A stretch of DNA of 23,697 bases from assembly GCA_900299065.1 (NCBI GenBank), contig OMIJ01000231.1:1-23697 (forward strand), read 5' to 3'. The stretch is from Hyphomicrobiales bacterium (GTDB taxonomy: Bacteria; Pseudomonadota; Alphaproteobacteria; Rhizobiales; Beijerinckiaceae). The position numbers were made by a program, and so were the translations under genes. The first letter of the stretch is position 1. Each line of letters starts with the position of its first letter. The notes beneath the pieces were generated by a model. It made no database searches. It saw only the letters and a list, made by a program, of their open reading frames with translations, and was not told the origin of the DNA. Shown here in pieces: positions 15,152 to 22,073 of the stretch.

Positions 15152-15625
15152 TTATGCGCTATAGCCTTCAGGAAGGCTTTTCACCCTCACCACCACATCC
15201 ACTCCGGTGATTTTCAAGCCTTCAGGGGCAATTATGTTGAGATCCGGGATCATCTGCTCAGGAATATCGATCAGTTCATCGCGATCTTCTATGTAAAAAT
15301 GATAATGCGGCCCAGTCTTGGTATCATACCACAGCCGGGAGCCATAAAGGGCAATCTCGCGCACCAGACCATGCGCGGCAAATTGATGTAACGTGTTGTA
15401 AATAGTTGCAAAAGAAGGCGGATATTTCTGTTCTAACGCTTCCTGGAACAATTGCTCCGCGGTAAAATGCCGGTCCCCGTTGCCAAACAACAAATGAGCC
15501 AAAGCCAGTCTTTGGCGTGTAGGACGAAGGCCGGCAGCTTGCAGGCGATGACGCAATTCCTCAAGGCCAAGCTTGGGGTGCAAAATATCGGTCCTGGTAA
15601 GGGCGGGTTCAACATTATGGGTCAT
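15152..15625 (-). CDS. irr: Fur-family iron response regulator Irr
   Basis: 157-residue winged-helix regulator of the Irr branch, which in Hyphomicrobiales represses iron-demanding genes such as haem synthesis when iron is scarce and is inactivated by haem. Irr-specific blocks are GLRPTRQRLALAHLLFGNGDRHFTAE (32-57), FATIYNTLHQFAAHGLVREI (72-91) and FYIEDRDELIDIPEQMIP (110-127). Two differences stand out: the usual HHH cluster reads HYH (107-109), and the protein has no cysteine, so no Cys-Pro haem regulatory motif. ATG 15625 is used; an in-frame GTG at 15634 is possible, and neither has a strong ribosome-binding site. About 200 bases upstream, shared with the divergent binding-protein gene, must hold its promoter. 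The phasin gene follows on the same strand but has its own promoter. Confidence 0.9.
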   Translation of the reverse strand: MTHNVEPALTRTDILHPKLGLEELRHRLQAAGLRPTRQRLALAHLLFGNGDRHFTAEQLFQEALEQKYPPSFATIYNTLHQFAAHGLVREIALYGSRLWYDTKTGPHYHFYIEDRDELIDIPEQMIPDLNIIAPEGLKITGVDVVVRVKSLPEGYSA

Positions 15626-15823
15626 TGCATGCACTACCGGTCAGATTCCTGAGTTTATTGGCAGGTCAGAAGGGAAGTCTCCACTGATCTTTGCACATTT
15701 TTACTCATTATATCCAGTCCCCTCAATCCAGTTCCAGTCCTTCGAGAGAGTGGTCGCAAAAGGTCTTCTGTGTGCGCTGGTTGAGGCAGGTCCTTTTCAC
15801 ATGCTATCACAGGGCAGGGGGAA

Positions 15824-16894
15824 ATGATGACCATAAAAACCTATAGAGCCAAATTCATCCAATATGCCTTCAGTGCAGCAATTGTTGCTTTGAGCGCAAG
15901 TTCAGGACTCACGCAGGAGGCCAATCAACAGATTGCTGCCTTTTACAAGGGACGATCCATAACTCTGGTGATTCCCTCTTCGGCGGGCGGTGGATATGAT
16001 CTCTACGGTCGCCTTGTTGCACGCCATATTGGCCGCTTCATCCCGGGCAATCCGGCTATTACGCCCTCAAATATGGCTGGCGCGGCAGGCGTTGTGGCCG
16101 CGCAATATGTCTATTCTGCCGGCGCCAAGGATGGCACTGTGCTCGGCGAGCTTTATCCCAATGCGATCATGGAGCCTTTGCTCGGAGATGCAGCAAAGGT
16201 CAAATATGACTCGCTGAAATTTAATTACATAGGCTCGGTCAATGCCGAAACCTTCATTTGCTATGTCAGCGGCAAGGCACCTGTAACCAGTTTTGCAGAT
16301 GCGCTGGAGCGCGAAGTTGTGTTGGGGGCAAGCGGTGTAGGCGGACCCAGCACAGATTTTCCAGCCATGTATAACAATCTGATGGGCACGAAGTTCAAAG
16401 TAGTCAATGGCTATCCCGGCATAACGGAAATTGGTCTGGCGATTGAAAAGGGAGAAGTGCATGGCACATGCGGATCAAGCTGGTCGGTAATGACCACAGG
16501 TCATCCCGATTGGTTGCCCTCAGGCACAATGCGTCTCATCGCGCAGGAGAATTTGAAACTGCATCCCGATATTGCCAAATTGAGTGTGCCTTTGACGGCT
16601 GACTTTGCCAAAACACCAGAGGCCAAACAGATCATTGATTTTGTCTTCAGCCAATCGACATTCGGGCGGCCTTTTGTCATGGCCCCCGAAGTGCCAGCTG
16701 ATCGCGTGGCCGTAATACGAAAAGCATTCACCGATATGCTGAAGGATCACGATTTTCTTGCTGATGCAGAAAAGATGAAAATGGAAATCACCGATCCCAT
16801 GTCTGGCGAAGAGCTGGCTAAAACTGTGGCACGTTTGCTCGCAACTCCTGCTGATCTTGTCACCAAAGTCAAACAGGCGATAGTGATCAAATAA
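15824..16894 (+). CDS. Tripartite tricarboxylate transporter family (TctC/Bug-type) solute-binding protein
   Basis: 356-residue periplasmic binding protein. A signal peptide (hydrophobic AFSAAIVALSASSGL, residues 14-28) is followed by FYKGRSITLVIPSSAGGGYDLYGRLVARH, the family opening with the GGGxD loop that contacts carboxylate ligands. Further markers are NMAGAAGVVAAQYVY, YIGSV, and LGASGVGGPSTDFPAMYNNLMGTKFKVVNGYPG. The ATG follows CAGGGGGAA; a second ATG is adjacent. These proteins capture carboxylates for a TctAB membrane pair, but no tctA/tctB gene is present, as is common for orphan Bug proteins, which may also act as sensors. A TauD-family dioxygenase gene follows after 34 bases on the same strand, hinting that uptake and oxidation of one compound are linked. 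The ligand cannot be predicted. Confidence 0.9.
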   Translation: MMTIKTYRAKFIQYAFSAAIVALSASSGLTQEANQQIAAFYKGRSITLVIPSSAGGGYDLYGRLVARHIGRFIPGNPAITPSNMAGAAGVVAAQYVYSAGAKDGTVLGELYPNAIMEPLLGDAAKVKYDSLKFNYIGSVNAETFICYVSGKAPVTSFADALEREVVLGASGVGGPSTDFPAMYNNLMGTKFKVVNGYPGITEIGLAIEKGEVHGTCGSSWSVMTTGHPDWLPSGTMRLIAQENLKLHPDIAKLSVPLTADFAKTPEAKQIIDFVFSQSTFGRPFVMAPEVPADRVAVIRKAFTDMLKDHDFLADAEKMKMEITDPMSGEELAKTVARLLATPADLVTKVKQAIVIK

Positions 16895-16928
16895 GCTTGT
16901 CATTGCTTGTTATCTGAAAGGTTCGTGG

Positions 16929-17771
16929 ATGCAGATTCTCCCTCTTCATAAAGCCCTTGGTGCGGAAGTCATAGGTGTTGACCTTCGTCAAACACTCGAT
17001 GACGCAACCATTAAAGCGCTGCGCTCAGCCTTTGATGAACACATTGTTCTTGTGATACGCGGACAATCGCTCGATGAAGAGGCGCAATTACGCGCCGCAT
17101 GTTACTTTGGTAAAGTCGCTTATCGCCGTCGTCCTCTTGATGGAATTGGGCCGGGTGGAAATTATGAGAGTCCCTTCATGATGGTCTCCAACATCGTCAA
17201 GGATGGCAAACCCATTGGTGCTTTTGGGGATGGTGAAATGTGGTTTCATCACGACACCAGCTATTATGCTGAGCCCCATCGCGCTACTTTGCTTTACTCA
17301 ATGGTTCTGCCCACTTGGGGTGGCAATACGTGCTTCACCAATATGTATAAGGCCTATGACATGATCCCGCGCGCCTTGCGCGATAAATTGGAGGGACGCA
17401 AAGTTCTCCAGATGCATGATTACAAACGCCGCGAGCGTCTCAATCTGGATACAAGTGATCTCACGAAAATTCGTCACAATTGGCAGCCAATTTTCATCAC
17501 ACATCCCGCGACCGGCAAGAAGGCGCTCTATATCAGCCGCCTGATGTCTTCCCAGATTGAAGGTCTGTCGCGCGATGAAAGTGAGGAGGCGCTCAATCAA
17601 TTGTTCGATATTTCCGAGACAGCTTCCATCGTCTATGAGCATGAGTGGAAATTGGGCGATCTGGTGATCTGGGACAATTGGTGCTCGATCCATGCCCGCA
17701 AGGATTTCCCCCGCGATCAGGATCGCCTGATGCGCCGCCTCACTATAGAAGGGCAGGCGATGCAGTTTTGA
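16929..17771 (+). CDS. TauD/TfdA family Fe(II)/2-oxoglutarate dioxygenase
   Basis: 280-residue cytoplasmic dioxygenase that couples decarboxylation of 2-oxoglutarate to substrate hydroxylation. The iron triad is visible as H107-x-D109 in WFHHDTSYY and H255 in WDNWCSIHARKDF, and the basic R269/R270 in MRRLTIEG fits the 2-oxoglutarate carboxylate site. Other family marks are the opening GAEVIGVDLR, VLVIRGQ and the segment GGNTCFTNMYKAYD. The length matches the family. AAAGG precedes the ATG. It follows the TctC-type binding protein by 34 bases and is probably in the same transcript. Family members act on taurine, phenoxyacetates, carnitine precursors and many others; the substrate is not predictable here. 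No clean terminator follows. Confidence 0.92.
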   Translation: MQILPLHKALGAEVIGVDLRQTLDDATIKALRSAFDEHIVLVIRGQSLDEEAQLRAACYFGKVAYRRRPLDGIGPGGNYESPFMMVSNIVKDGKPIGAFGDGEMWFHHDTSYYAEPHRATLLYSMVLPTWGGNTCFTNMYKAYDMIPRALRDKLEGRKVLQMHDYKRRERLNLDTSDLTKIRHNWQPIFITHPATGKKALYISRLMSSQIEGLSRDESEEALNQLFDISETASIVYEHEWKLGDLVIWDNWCSIHARKDFPRDQDRLMRRLTIEGQAMQF

Positions 17772-17962
17772 CCCGAAGGGCGGCGCGATCGGCCATGGAT
17801 CGGGTCGCAAATGCTTCGGATTCAGGCTGAAAAGTTAAATTTAAGGGCAAAGGGGCAGTTGGGCCCCCTGAAGTCCACTTTTTTGCTGCATATGGATCGG
17901 CCTATTGCTATAGAGCCGCACCCGAGTGGCAAGGGCGAGCTGGATCCGGCGGATTTGGCTTG

Positions 17963-18047
17963 GCGGGCGTGGCGGAACTGGTAGACGCGCCGGATTTAGG
18001 TTCCGGTGGTGAAAATCGTGGGGGTTCGAGTCCCTCCGCCCGCACCA
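17963..18047 (+). tRNA. tRNA-Leu (anticodon UAG)
   Basis: A full 85-base tRNA with encoded CCA. The acceptor arms GCGGGCG (17963-17969) and CGCCCGC (18037-18043) pair perfectly. The anticodon stem CCGGA/TCCGG encloses the loop TTTAGGT with anticodon TAG at 17997-17999. A long variable arm, typical of Leu tRNAs, and the T loop TTCGAGT are present. It reads CUA and other CUN codons. It lies 76 bases upstream of tig; a small GGGGA-TAG-TCCCC hairpin (18090-18102) lies between them. Confidence 0.97.
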
Positions 18048-18123
18048 GATTTGAGCAAGCGCGCTGCGCCCGAGCCAGAGAATGACCAAGGGGATAGTCC
18101 CCTGATAGAATTTTGAGAAGGCG

Positions 18124-19485
18124 ATGAACATGCAGGTGACGGAAACCCAGGCGCAGGGCCTCAAGCGCGCTTACAAAGTGGTGCTGCCGATGGCAGATCT
18201 GGCCGCGCGTCTGGATAAAGAGCTCCATGATCTCAAAGACAAGGTCCGCATCAACGGCTTTCGTCCGGGCAAAGTGCCGCTCTCTCATCTCAAGCGTGTC
18301 TATGGTCGCTCGGTCATGGGCGAAGTCGTGCAGAATGCCGTCAATGAAGCCAATCGCAAAATCGTTGAAGACAATCAGCTGCGCCTGGCTCAGGAGCCAA
18401 AGATTGATCTGGCCGGTGATCAGCAGGAAATTGAAAAGATCATGTCTGTCGAGGCTGATCTTGCCTTCACTGTCAGCCTCGAAGTGCTGCCCAAATTTGA
18501 TATCGGCACATTTGAAGACGTCGCCCTCGAGCGTCTGGTGACTGAAATCCCGGATTCCGAAGTTGATGAAGCCATTTCGCGCATGGCCAGCCAGAATGCT
18601 ACCTACAACCCCAAGGAAGATGGCGCTGCGGCCGCCAAGGGCGATCAGGTCACCATTGATTTCCTCGGCAAGATTGATGACGTCGCCTTTGAGGGCGGCG
18701 CAGCCAATGACATGCCGCTCGTGCTTGGCTCAGGTCAATTCATTCCCGGTTTTGAAGATCAGCTCATTGGCGCCAAGACCGGTGATGTGAAGCAGGTCAA
18801 AGTGACCTTCCCAGAGGCCTATCAGGCCGCCCATCTGGCCGGTAAACCCGCCGTTTTTGATGTCACCGTGAAGGCCATTGCCGTTCCCGGCGAGGTCAAG
18901 ATCGATGACGAATTTGCAAAAACCTTCGGCCTCGAAAACCTCGACAAACTCAAGGAGGCCATTCGCGCCAATATTCAGCGCGAATATACCAAGGCTTCGC
19001 GTGAGAAGATCAAGCGCGGCCTTCTGGATGCGCTGGATAAGAAATATTCCTTTGAATTGCCTGAAGGCCTTGTCGAACAAGAGTTTTCAGGCATTTGGTC
19101 GCAGGTCGAATCCGAGCAGAAGCAGACCGGTAAGAGCTTTGCTGATGAGGGCACGACCGAAGAAGCAGCGCGTGCTGATTACCGCAAGATTGCCGAGCGG
19201 CGCGTTCGCCTCGGTCTGGTCCTTGCCGAAGTGGGTGAAAAGGCTGGCGTAAAAGTCCTCGATGAGGAAATCAGCCAGGGCGTAGTCGAGCGGGCACGTC
19301 AATTCCCCGGTCAGGAAAAGGCCGTCTGGGATTATTTCCAGAAGAACCCGGAAGCGGTCGCTCAGATCCGCGCACCCATTTATGAAGAAAAAGTCGTCGA
19401 CCACATCCTCTCGCAGGCAAAAGTGACAGACAAGACTGTTTCCAAGGACGAATTGTTCAAAGCTGATGAGCCTGAAAAGGCCTGA
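18124..19485 (+). CDS. tig: Trigger factor (ribosome-associated chaperone, prolyl isomerase)
   Basis: 453-residue trigger factor, which binds near the ribosomal exit tunnel and shields nascent chains. The ribosome-docking signature GFRPGKVP is at residues 45-52. The FKBP-type isomerase domain (about 150-250) shows GDQVTIDFLGKIDD and LVLGSGQFIPGFEDQLIGAKTGD. The C-terminal helical arms fill the rest, with an acidic tail. GAGAAGG precedes the ATG at 18124; a second ATG is two codons in. It opens the standard tig-clpP-clpX-lon run. A strong terminator follows, so tig is probably a separate transcript from clpP. Confidence 0.97.
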   Translation: MNMQVTETQAQGLKRAYKVVLPMADLAARLDKELHDLKDKVRINGFRPGKVPLSHLKRVYGRSVMGEVVQNAVNEANRKIVEDNQLRLAQEPKIDLAGDQQEIEKIMSVEADLAFTVSLEVLPKFDIGTFEDVALERLVTEIPDSEVDEAISRMASQNATYNPKEDGAAAAKGDQVTIDFLGKIDDVAFEGGAANDMPLVLGSGQFIPGFEDQLIGAKTGDVKQVKVTFPEAYQAAHLAGKPAVFDVTVKAIAVPGEVKIDDEFAKTFGLENLDKLKEAIRANIQREYTKASREKIKRGLLDALDKKYSFELPEGLVEQEFSGIWSQVESEQKQTGKSFADEGTTEEAARADYRKIAERRVRLGLVLAEVGEKAGVKVLDEEISQGVVERARQFPGQEKAVWDYFQKNPEAVAQIRAPIYEEKVVDHILSQAKVTDKTVSKDELFKADEPEKA

Positions 19486-19510
19486 GAATAAATCATCTGT
19501 TCATCACGTG

Positions 19511-19540
19511 AACGCCCGGCCATTGCGCCGGGCGTTTCTG
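19511..19540 (+). terminator. Rho-independent terminator of tig
   Basis: A 10-bp perfect stem (AACGCCCGGC, 19511-19520, with its complement at 19527-19536) and a 6-base loop, followed by TTCTGTC. It starts 25 bases after the tig stop. A further hairpin GCGGG/CCCGC lies at 19557-19573, ahead of clpP. Confidence 0.8.
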
Positions 19541-19610
19541 TCATTATCTTAAGTGAGCGGGTGATTCTCCCGCCCCTTGGCATTTGCCCCTAAATTCATC
19601 AGAGAGCCTC

Positions 19611-20243
19611 ATGCGCGACCCGGTCGATCTTTATAACAGCTTTGTGATTCCCAGCGTTGAGGAGGTCACCTCCCGTGGCTCTTATCGGTATGATATTTTC
19701 TCCCGCCTGCTGAAAGAGCGGATCATTTTTCTGGCCGGCCCCATTGAGGATCAAATGGCGACCCTTGTTGTCGCCCAGCTTCTCTATCTCGAAGCGGATA
19801 ATCCCAAGAAGGAAATCTTCCTATATATCAACTCGCCTGGTGGCGTGGTGACGGCGGGAATGTCGATCTATGACACAATGCAATTCATTAAGCCCAAGGT
19901 CTCAACCCTGTGCATCGGCCAGGCGGCCTCAATGGGCTCCCTGCTGCTGACGGCAGGCGAAAAAGACATGCGCTTCTGTCTGCCCAATGCACGCGTCATG
20001 GTGCATCAGCCCTCCGGGGGCTTCCAGGGTCAAGCTTCTGATATTCAGAGACATGCCGAGGATATTTTGAAGATCAAGCGGCGGTTGAATGACGTTTATG
20101 TCAAACATACCGGCCGTGATTACGAGACCATTGAGCGCACGCTTGATCGCGACCATTTCATGAGCGCAGAAGAGGCTAAGGCCTTTGGTATTGTAGATCA
20201 GGTACTTGAGAAGCGCCCGGATGAGTTGGCCGAGGCGCGCTGA
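19611..20243 (+). CDS. clpP: ATP-dependent Clp protease proteolytic subunit ClpP
   Basis: 210-residue serine peptidase that forms the two-ring chamber used by ClpA and ClpX. The catalytic triad is complete: S107 in GQAASMGS, H132 in MVHQPSGG and D181 in LDRDHF. NSPGG (74-78) forms the oxyanion region. The start is set at ATG 19611 (MRDPVDLYN), preceded by CAGAGAG, which gives the common alphaproteobacterial N-terminus with a short propeptide; an in-frame TTG at 19584 would add nine unlikely residues. The partners clpX (downstream) and clpA-clpS (5 kb upstream, minus strand) are both in this window. Confidence 0.97.
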   Translation: MRDPVDLYNSFVIPSVEEVTSRGSYRYDIFSRLLKERIIFLAGPIEDQMATLVVAQLLYLEADNPKKEIFLYINSPGGVVTAGMSIYDTMQFIKPKVSTLCIGQAASMGSLLLTAGEKDMRFCLPNARVMVHQPSGGFQGQASDIQRHAEDILKIKRRLNDVYVKHTGRDYETIERTLDRDHFMSAEEAKAFGIVDQVLEKRPDELAEAR

Positions 20244-20265
20244 TTGTCGCTAAAGGCAAGATGAG

Positions 20266-20395
20266 AGCTGCAATATCCTGTCTAGCCTCGGATTTTGCAG
20301 CTGATCGGGTCTTAATTGCGACATAATCTGCCCTCAGGCCCAGATTAGGCTTAATCAGCTCAAATGGAGCTGATCAGATGGATTATGTTGCATTT
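20266..20395 (+). other. Structured non-coding region between clpP and clpX
   Basis: Several nested inverted repeats lie in the 269-base gap. SL1 pairs AGCTGCAA (20266-20273) with TTGCAGCT (20295-20302). SL2 pairs ATCAGCTC (20354-20361) with GAGCTGAT (20367-20374) around a 5-base loop. SL2 is enclosed by an 11-bp stem GCGACATAATC (20318-20328) / GATTATGTTGC (20381-20391) with one G-U. The right arm of SL1 (AGCTGAT, 20299-20305) can also pair with the left arm of SL2, giving alternative folds. No T-run follows. It may be an mRNA leader, a processing site, a small RNA or a palindromic repeat element; strand and function are inferred. Confidence 0.45.
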
Positions 20396-20512
20396 TGGTC
20401 CCGGAGAGATTTGAATAGATTTCATCCGCAATCTACTTTTTGTTAGGCTGGGACCTATATCCTTTAACTGGCACCTCCTGATGAAAGGAGATCTGCCCTG
20501 ACGGAGAATGAT

Positions 20513-21778
20513 ATGAGCAAGGTCGGCAGTGGCGATTCAAAGAACACGCTTTACTGCTCCTTCTGCGGAAAGAGTCAGCACGAGGTCCGCAAACTGATTG
20601 CCGGCCCCACAGTGTTCATCTGTGATGAATGCGTTGAGCTTTGCATGGATATTATCCGCGAAGAGAACAAATCTTCGCTGGTCAAATCCAAGGAAGGGAT
20701 TCCAACACCGCGCGAGATTTGCAAGGTGCTCGATGATTATGTCATCGGTCAGCCGCAGGCCAAGCGCGTGCTCTCGGTCGCCGTCCATAATCATTACAAG
20801 CGTCTCAATCATGCGACGAAGAATAATGATGTCGAACTCGCCAAATCCAATATTTTGCTGATCGGCCCCACGGGCTCGGGCAAGACCTTGCTGGCCCAGA
20901 CTTTGGCTCGCATTCTCGATGTGCCCTTCACAATGGCAGACGCCACGACTTTGACCGAAGCTGGCTATGTCGGTGAAGATGTCGAAAACATCATTCTCAA
21001 GCTTTTGCAGGCCTCCGACTATAATGTTGAGCGGGCACAGCGCGGCATTGTCTATATCGATGAGATCGACAAAATCTCGCGTAAATCCGACAACCCCTCC
21101 ATCACCCGCGATGTCTCGGGTGAAGGCGTGCAGCAAGCCTTGCTGAAGATCATGGAAGGCACAATTGCCTCTGTGCCCCCGCAAGGCGGGCGCAAACATC
21201 CCCAGCAGGAATTCCTGCAAGTGGATACGACCAATATTCTGTTCATCTGCGGCGGTGCCTTTTCAGGTCTTGAAAAGATCATCAGCCAGCGCGGCAAGGG
21301 CACGTCTATTGGCTTTGCCGCCAAAGTGCAGGGCCCGGATGATCGGCGCACGGGTGAAATCTTCCGCAAGGTTGAGCCAGAAGATCTTTTGAAATTCGGC
21401 CTTATCCCCGAATTTGTTGGCCGTTTGCCGGTGATCGCGACACTCGAAGATCTCGATGAAGCGGCTCTGACCAAGATTCTGACTGAACCCAAGAATGCGC
21501 TGGTCAAGCAATATCAACGCCTCTTCGAAATGGAAAATGTCGAGCTGACATTCCAGGAAGAAGCGATGAATGCAGTTGCTAAAAAAGCCATTGAGCGCAA
21601 GACGGGAGCGCGTGGTTTGCGTTCCATCATGGAAGGCATTCTGCTCGATACCATGTATGATCTGCCCGGCCTTGAAGGCGTTGAGCAGGTTGTCATCGGC
21701 TCCGAAGTTGTCGAGGGCAAAGCGCGCCCTCTGTATATTTACGCTGAGCGTAATGAGAAATCAGGCGCAAGCGCCTGA
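20513..21778 (+). CDS. clpX: ATP-dependent Clp protease ATP-binding subunit ClpX
   Basis: 421-residue AAA+ unfoldase. The N-terminal zinc-binding domain has C15, C18, C37 and C40 (CSFC...CDEC). The AAA module shows Walker A GPTGSGKT (118-125), Walker B VYIDEIDK, the pore and substrate loops GYVGED and GGRKHP, the ClpP-docking tripeptide in TSIGFAAK, and sensor-2 GARGLRS. The length is typical. GGAG lies nine bases before the ATG. It is 269 bases downstream of clpP, with a structured intergenic region, so its expression may be adjusted separately from clpP. The stop codon lies inside a perfect hairpin (21759-21780). Confidence 0.98.
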   Translation: MSKVGSGDSKNTLYCSFCGKSQHEVRKLIAGPTVFICDECVELCMDIIREENKSSLVKSKEGIPTPREICKVLDDYVIGQPQAKRVLSVAVHNHYKRLNHATKNNDVELAKSNILLIGPTGSGKTLLAQTLARILDVPFTMADATTLTEAGYVGEDVENIILKLLQASDYNVERAQRGIVYIDEIDKISRKSDNPSITRDVSGEGVQQALLKIMEGTIASVPPQGGRKHPQQEFLQVDTTNILFICGGAFSGLEKIISQRGKGTSIGFAAKVQGPDDRRTGEIFRKVEPEDLLKFGLIPEFVGRLPVIATLEDLDEAALTKILTEPKNALVKQYQRLFEMENVELTFQEEAMNAVAKKAIERKTGARGLRSIMEGILLDTMYDLPGLEGVEQVVIGSEVVEGKARPLYIYAERNEKSGASA

Positions 21779-21780
21779 TT
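21759..21780 (+). terminator. Hairpin overlapping the clpX stop codon
   Basis: Perfect 10-bp stem AATCAGGCGC (21759-21768) / GCGCCTGATT (21771-21780) with an AA apex (so a functional loop of four or more bases). The stop TGA is at 21776-21778, inside the 3' arm. The following bases (CTCGTCCC) are not a T-run, so it could be a 3'-end stabiliser or weak terminator. Confidence 0.5.
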
Positions 21781-21846
21781 CTCGTCCCTATGGCCTCTTT
21801 TGCCAGAATACTCTGTGGGCGATCCTCCGAACTGGGGCGCTAACAC

Positions 21847-21875
21847 CTTGAAACATGACGTTTGCAACGCCATGT
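21847..21875 (+). promoter_or_regulatory. Heat-shock (sigma32-type) promoter candidate for lon
   Basis: CTTGAAA (21847-21853), fourteen bases, then CGCCATGT (21868-21875). This matches the RpoH consensus CTTGAAA-N11-16-CCCCATNT at all but one defined position. It lies in the 295-base clpX-lon gap and would give a leader of about 190 bases. Lon is a known RpoH target in many bacteria. The same bases form a 25-bp palindrome (21852-21876), so an operator is an alternative reading. Confidence 0.6.
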
Positions 21876-21955
21876 TGGGTGATGAGTAGACAGAGTCTTT
21901 GTAAATCGTCCCTGTCCAGTCAGTACCCCAGCCATAAGTGCCCATCAGGGGCTTG

Positions 21956-21972
21956 TGGCAAAGGTGTTGCCA
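21956..21972 (+). other. Hairpin in the lon leader
   Basis: A perfect 6-bp stem TGGCAA / TTGCCA with loop AGGTG lies about 100 bases upstream of the lon start, within the predicted leader. No T-run follows. The function is unknown. Confidence 0.3.
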
Positions 21973-22073
21973 GCGTAGTCGGCCTAATCACTCAGGTTTG
22001 ATGGTCAATGGCAATGCCTCGTTCTGGTGTCGGCTTATGCGGCATCAGATGTGAAGCCAGATAGGATAATGCC

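Noticed and set aside
17852..17884. GGGGC/GCCCC hairpin followed by a T6 run after the dioxygenase gene
   Set aside because: The T-run begins 11 bases after the stem, too far for a standard terminator; the stem is only 5 bp.
20481..20501. Six-codon upstream frame (MKGDLP) before clpX
   Set aside because: There is no ribosome-binding site ahead of it, and such a short frame is expected by chance.
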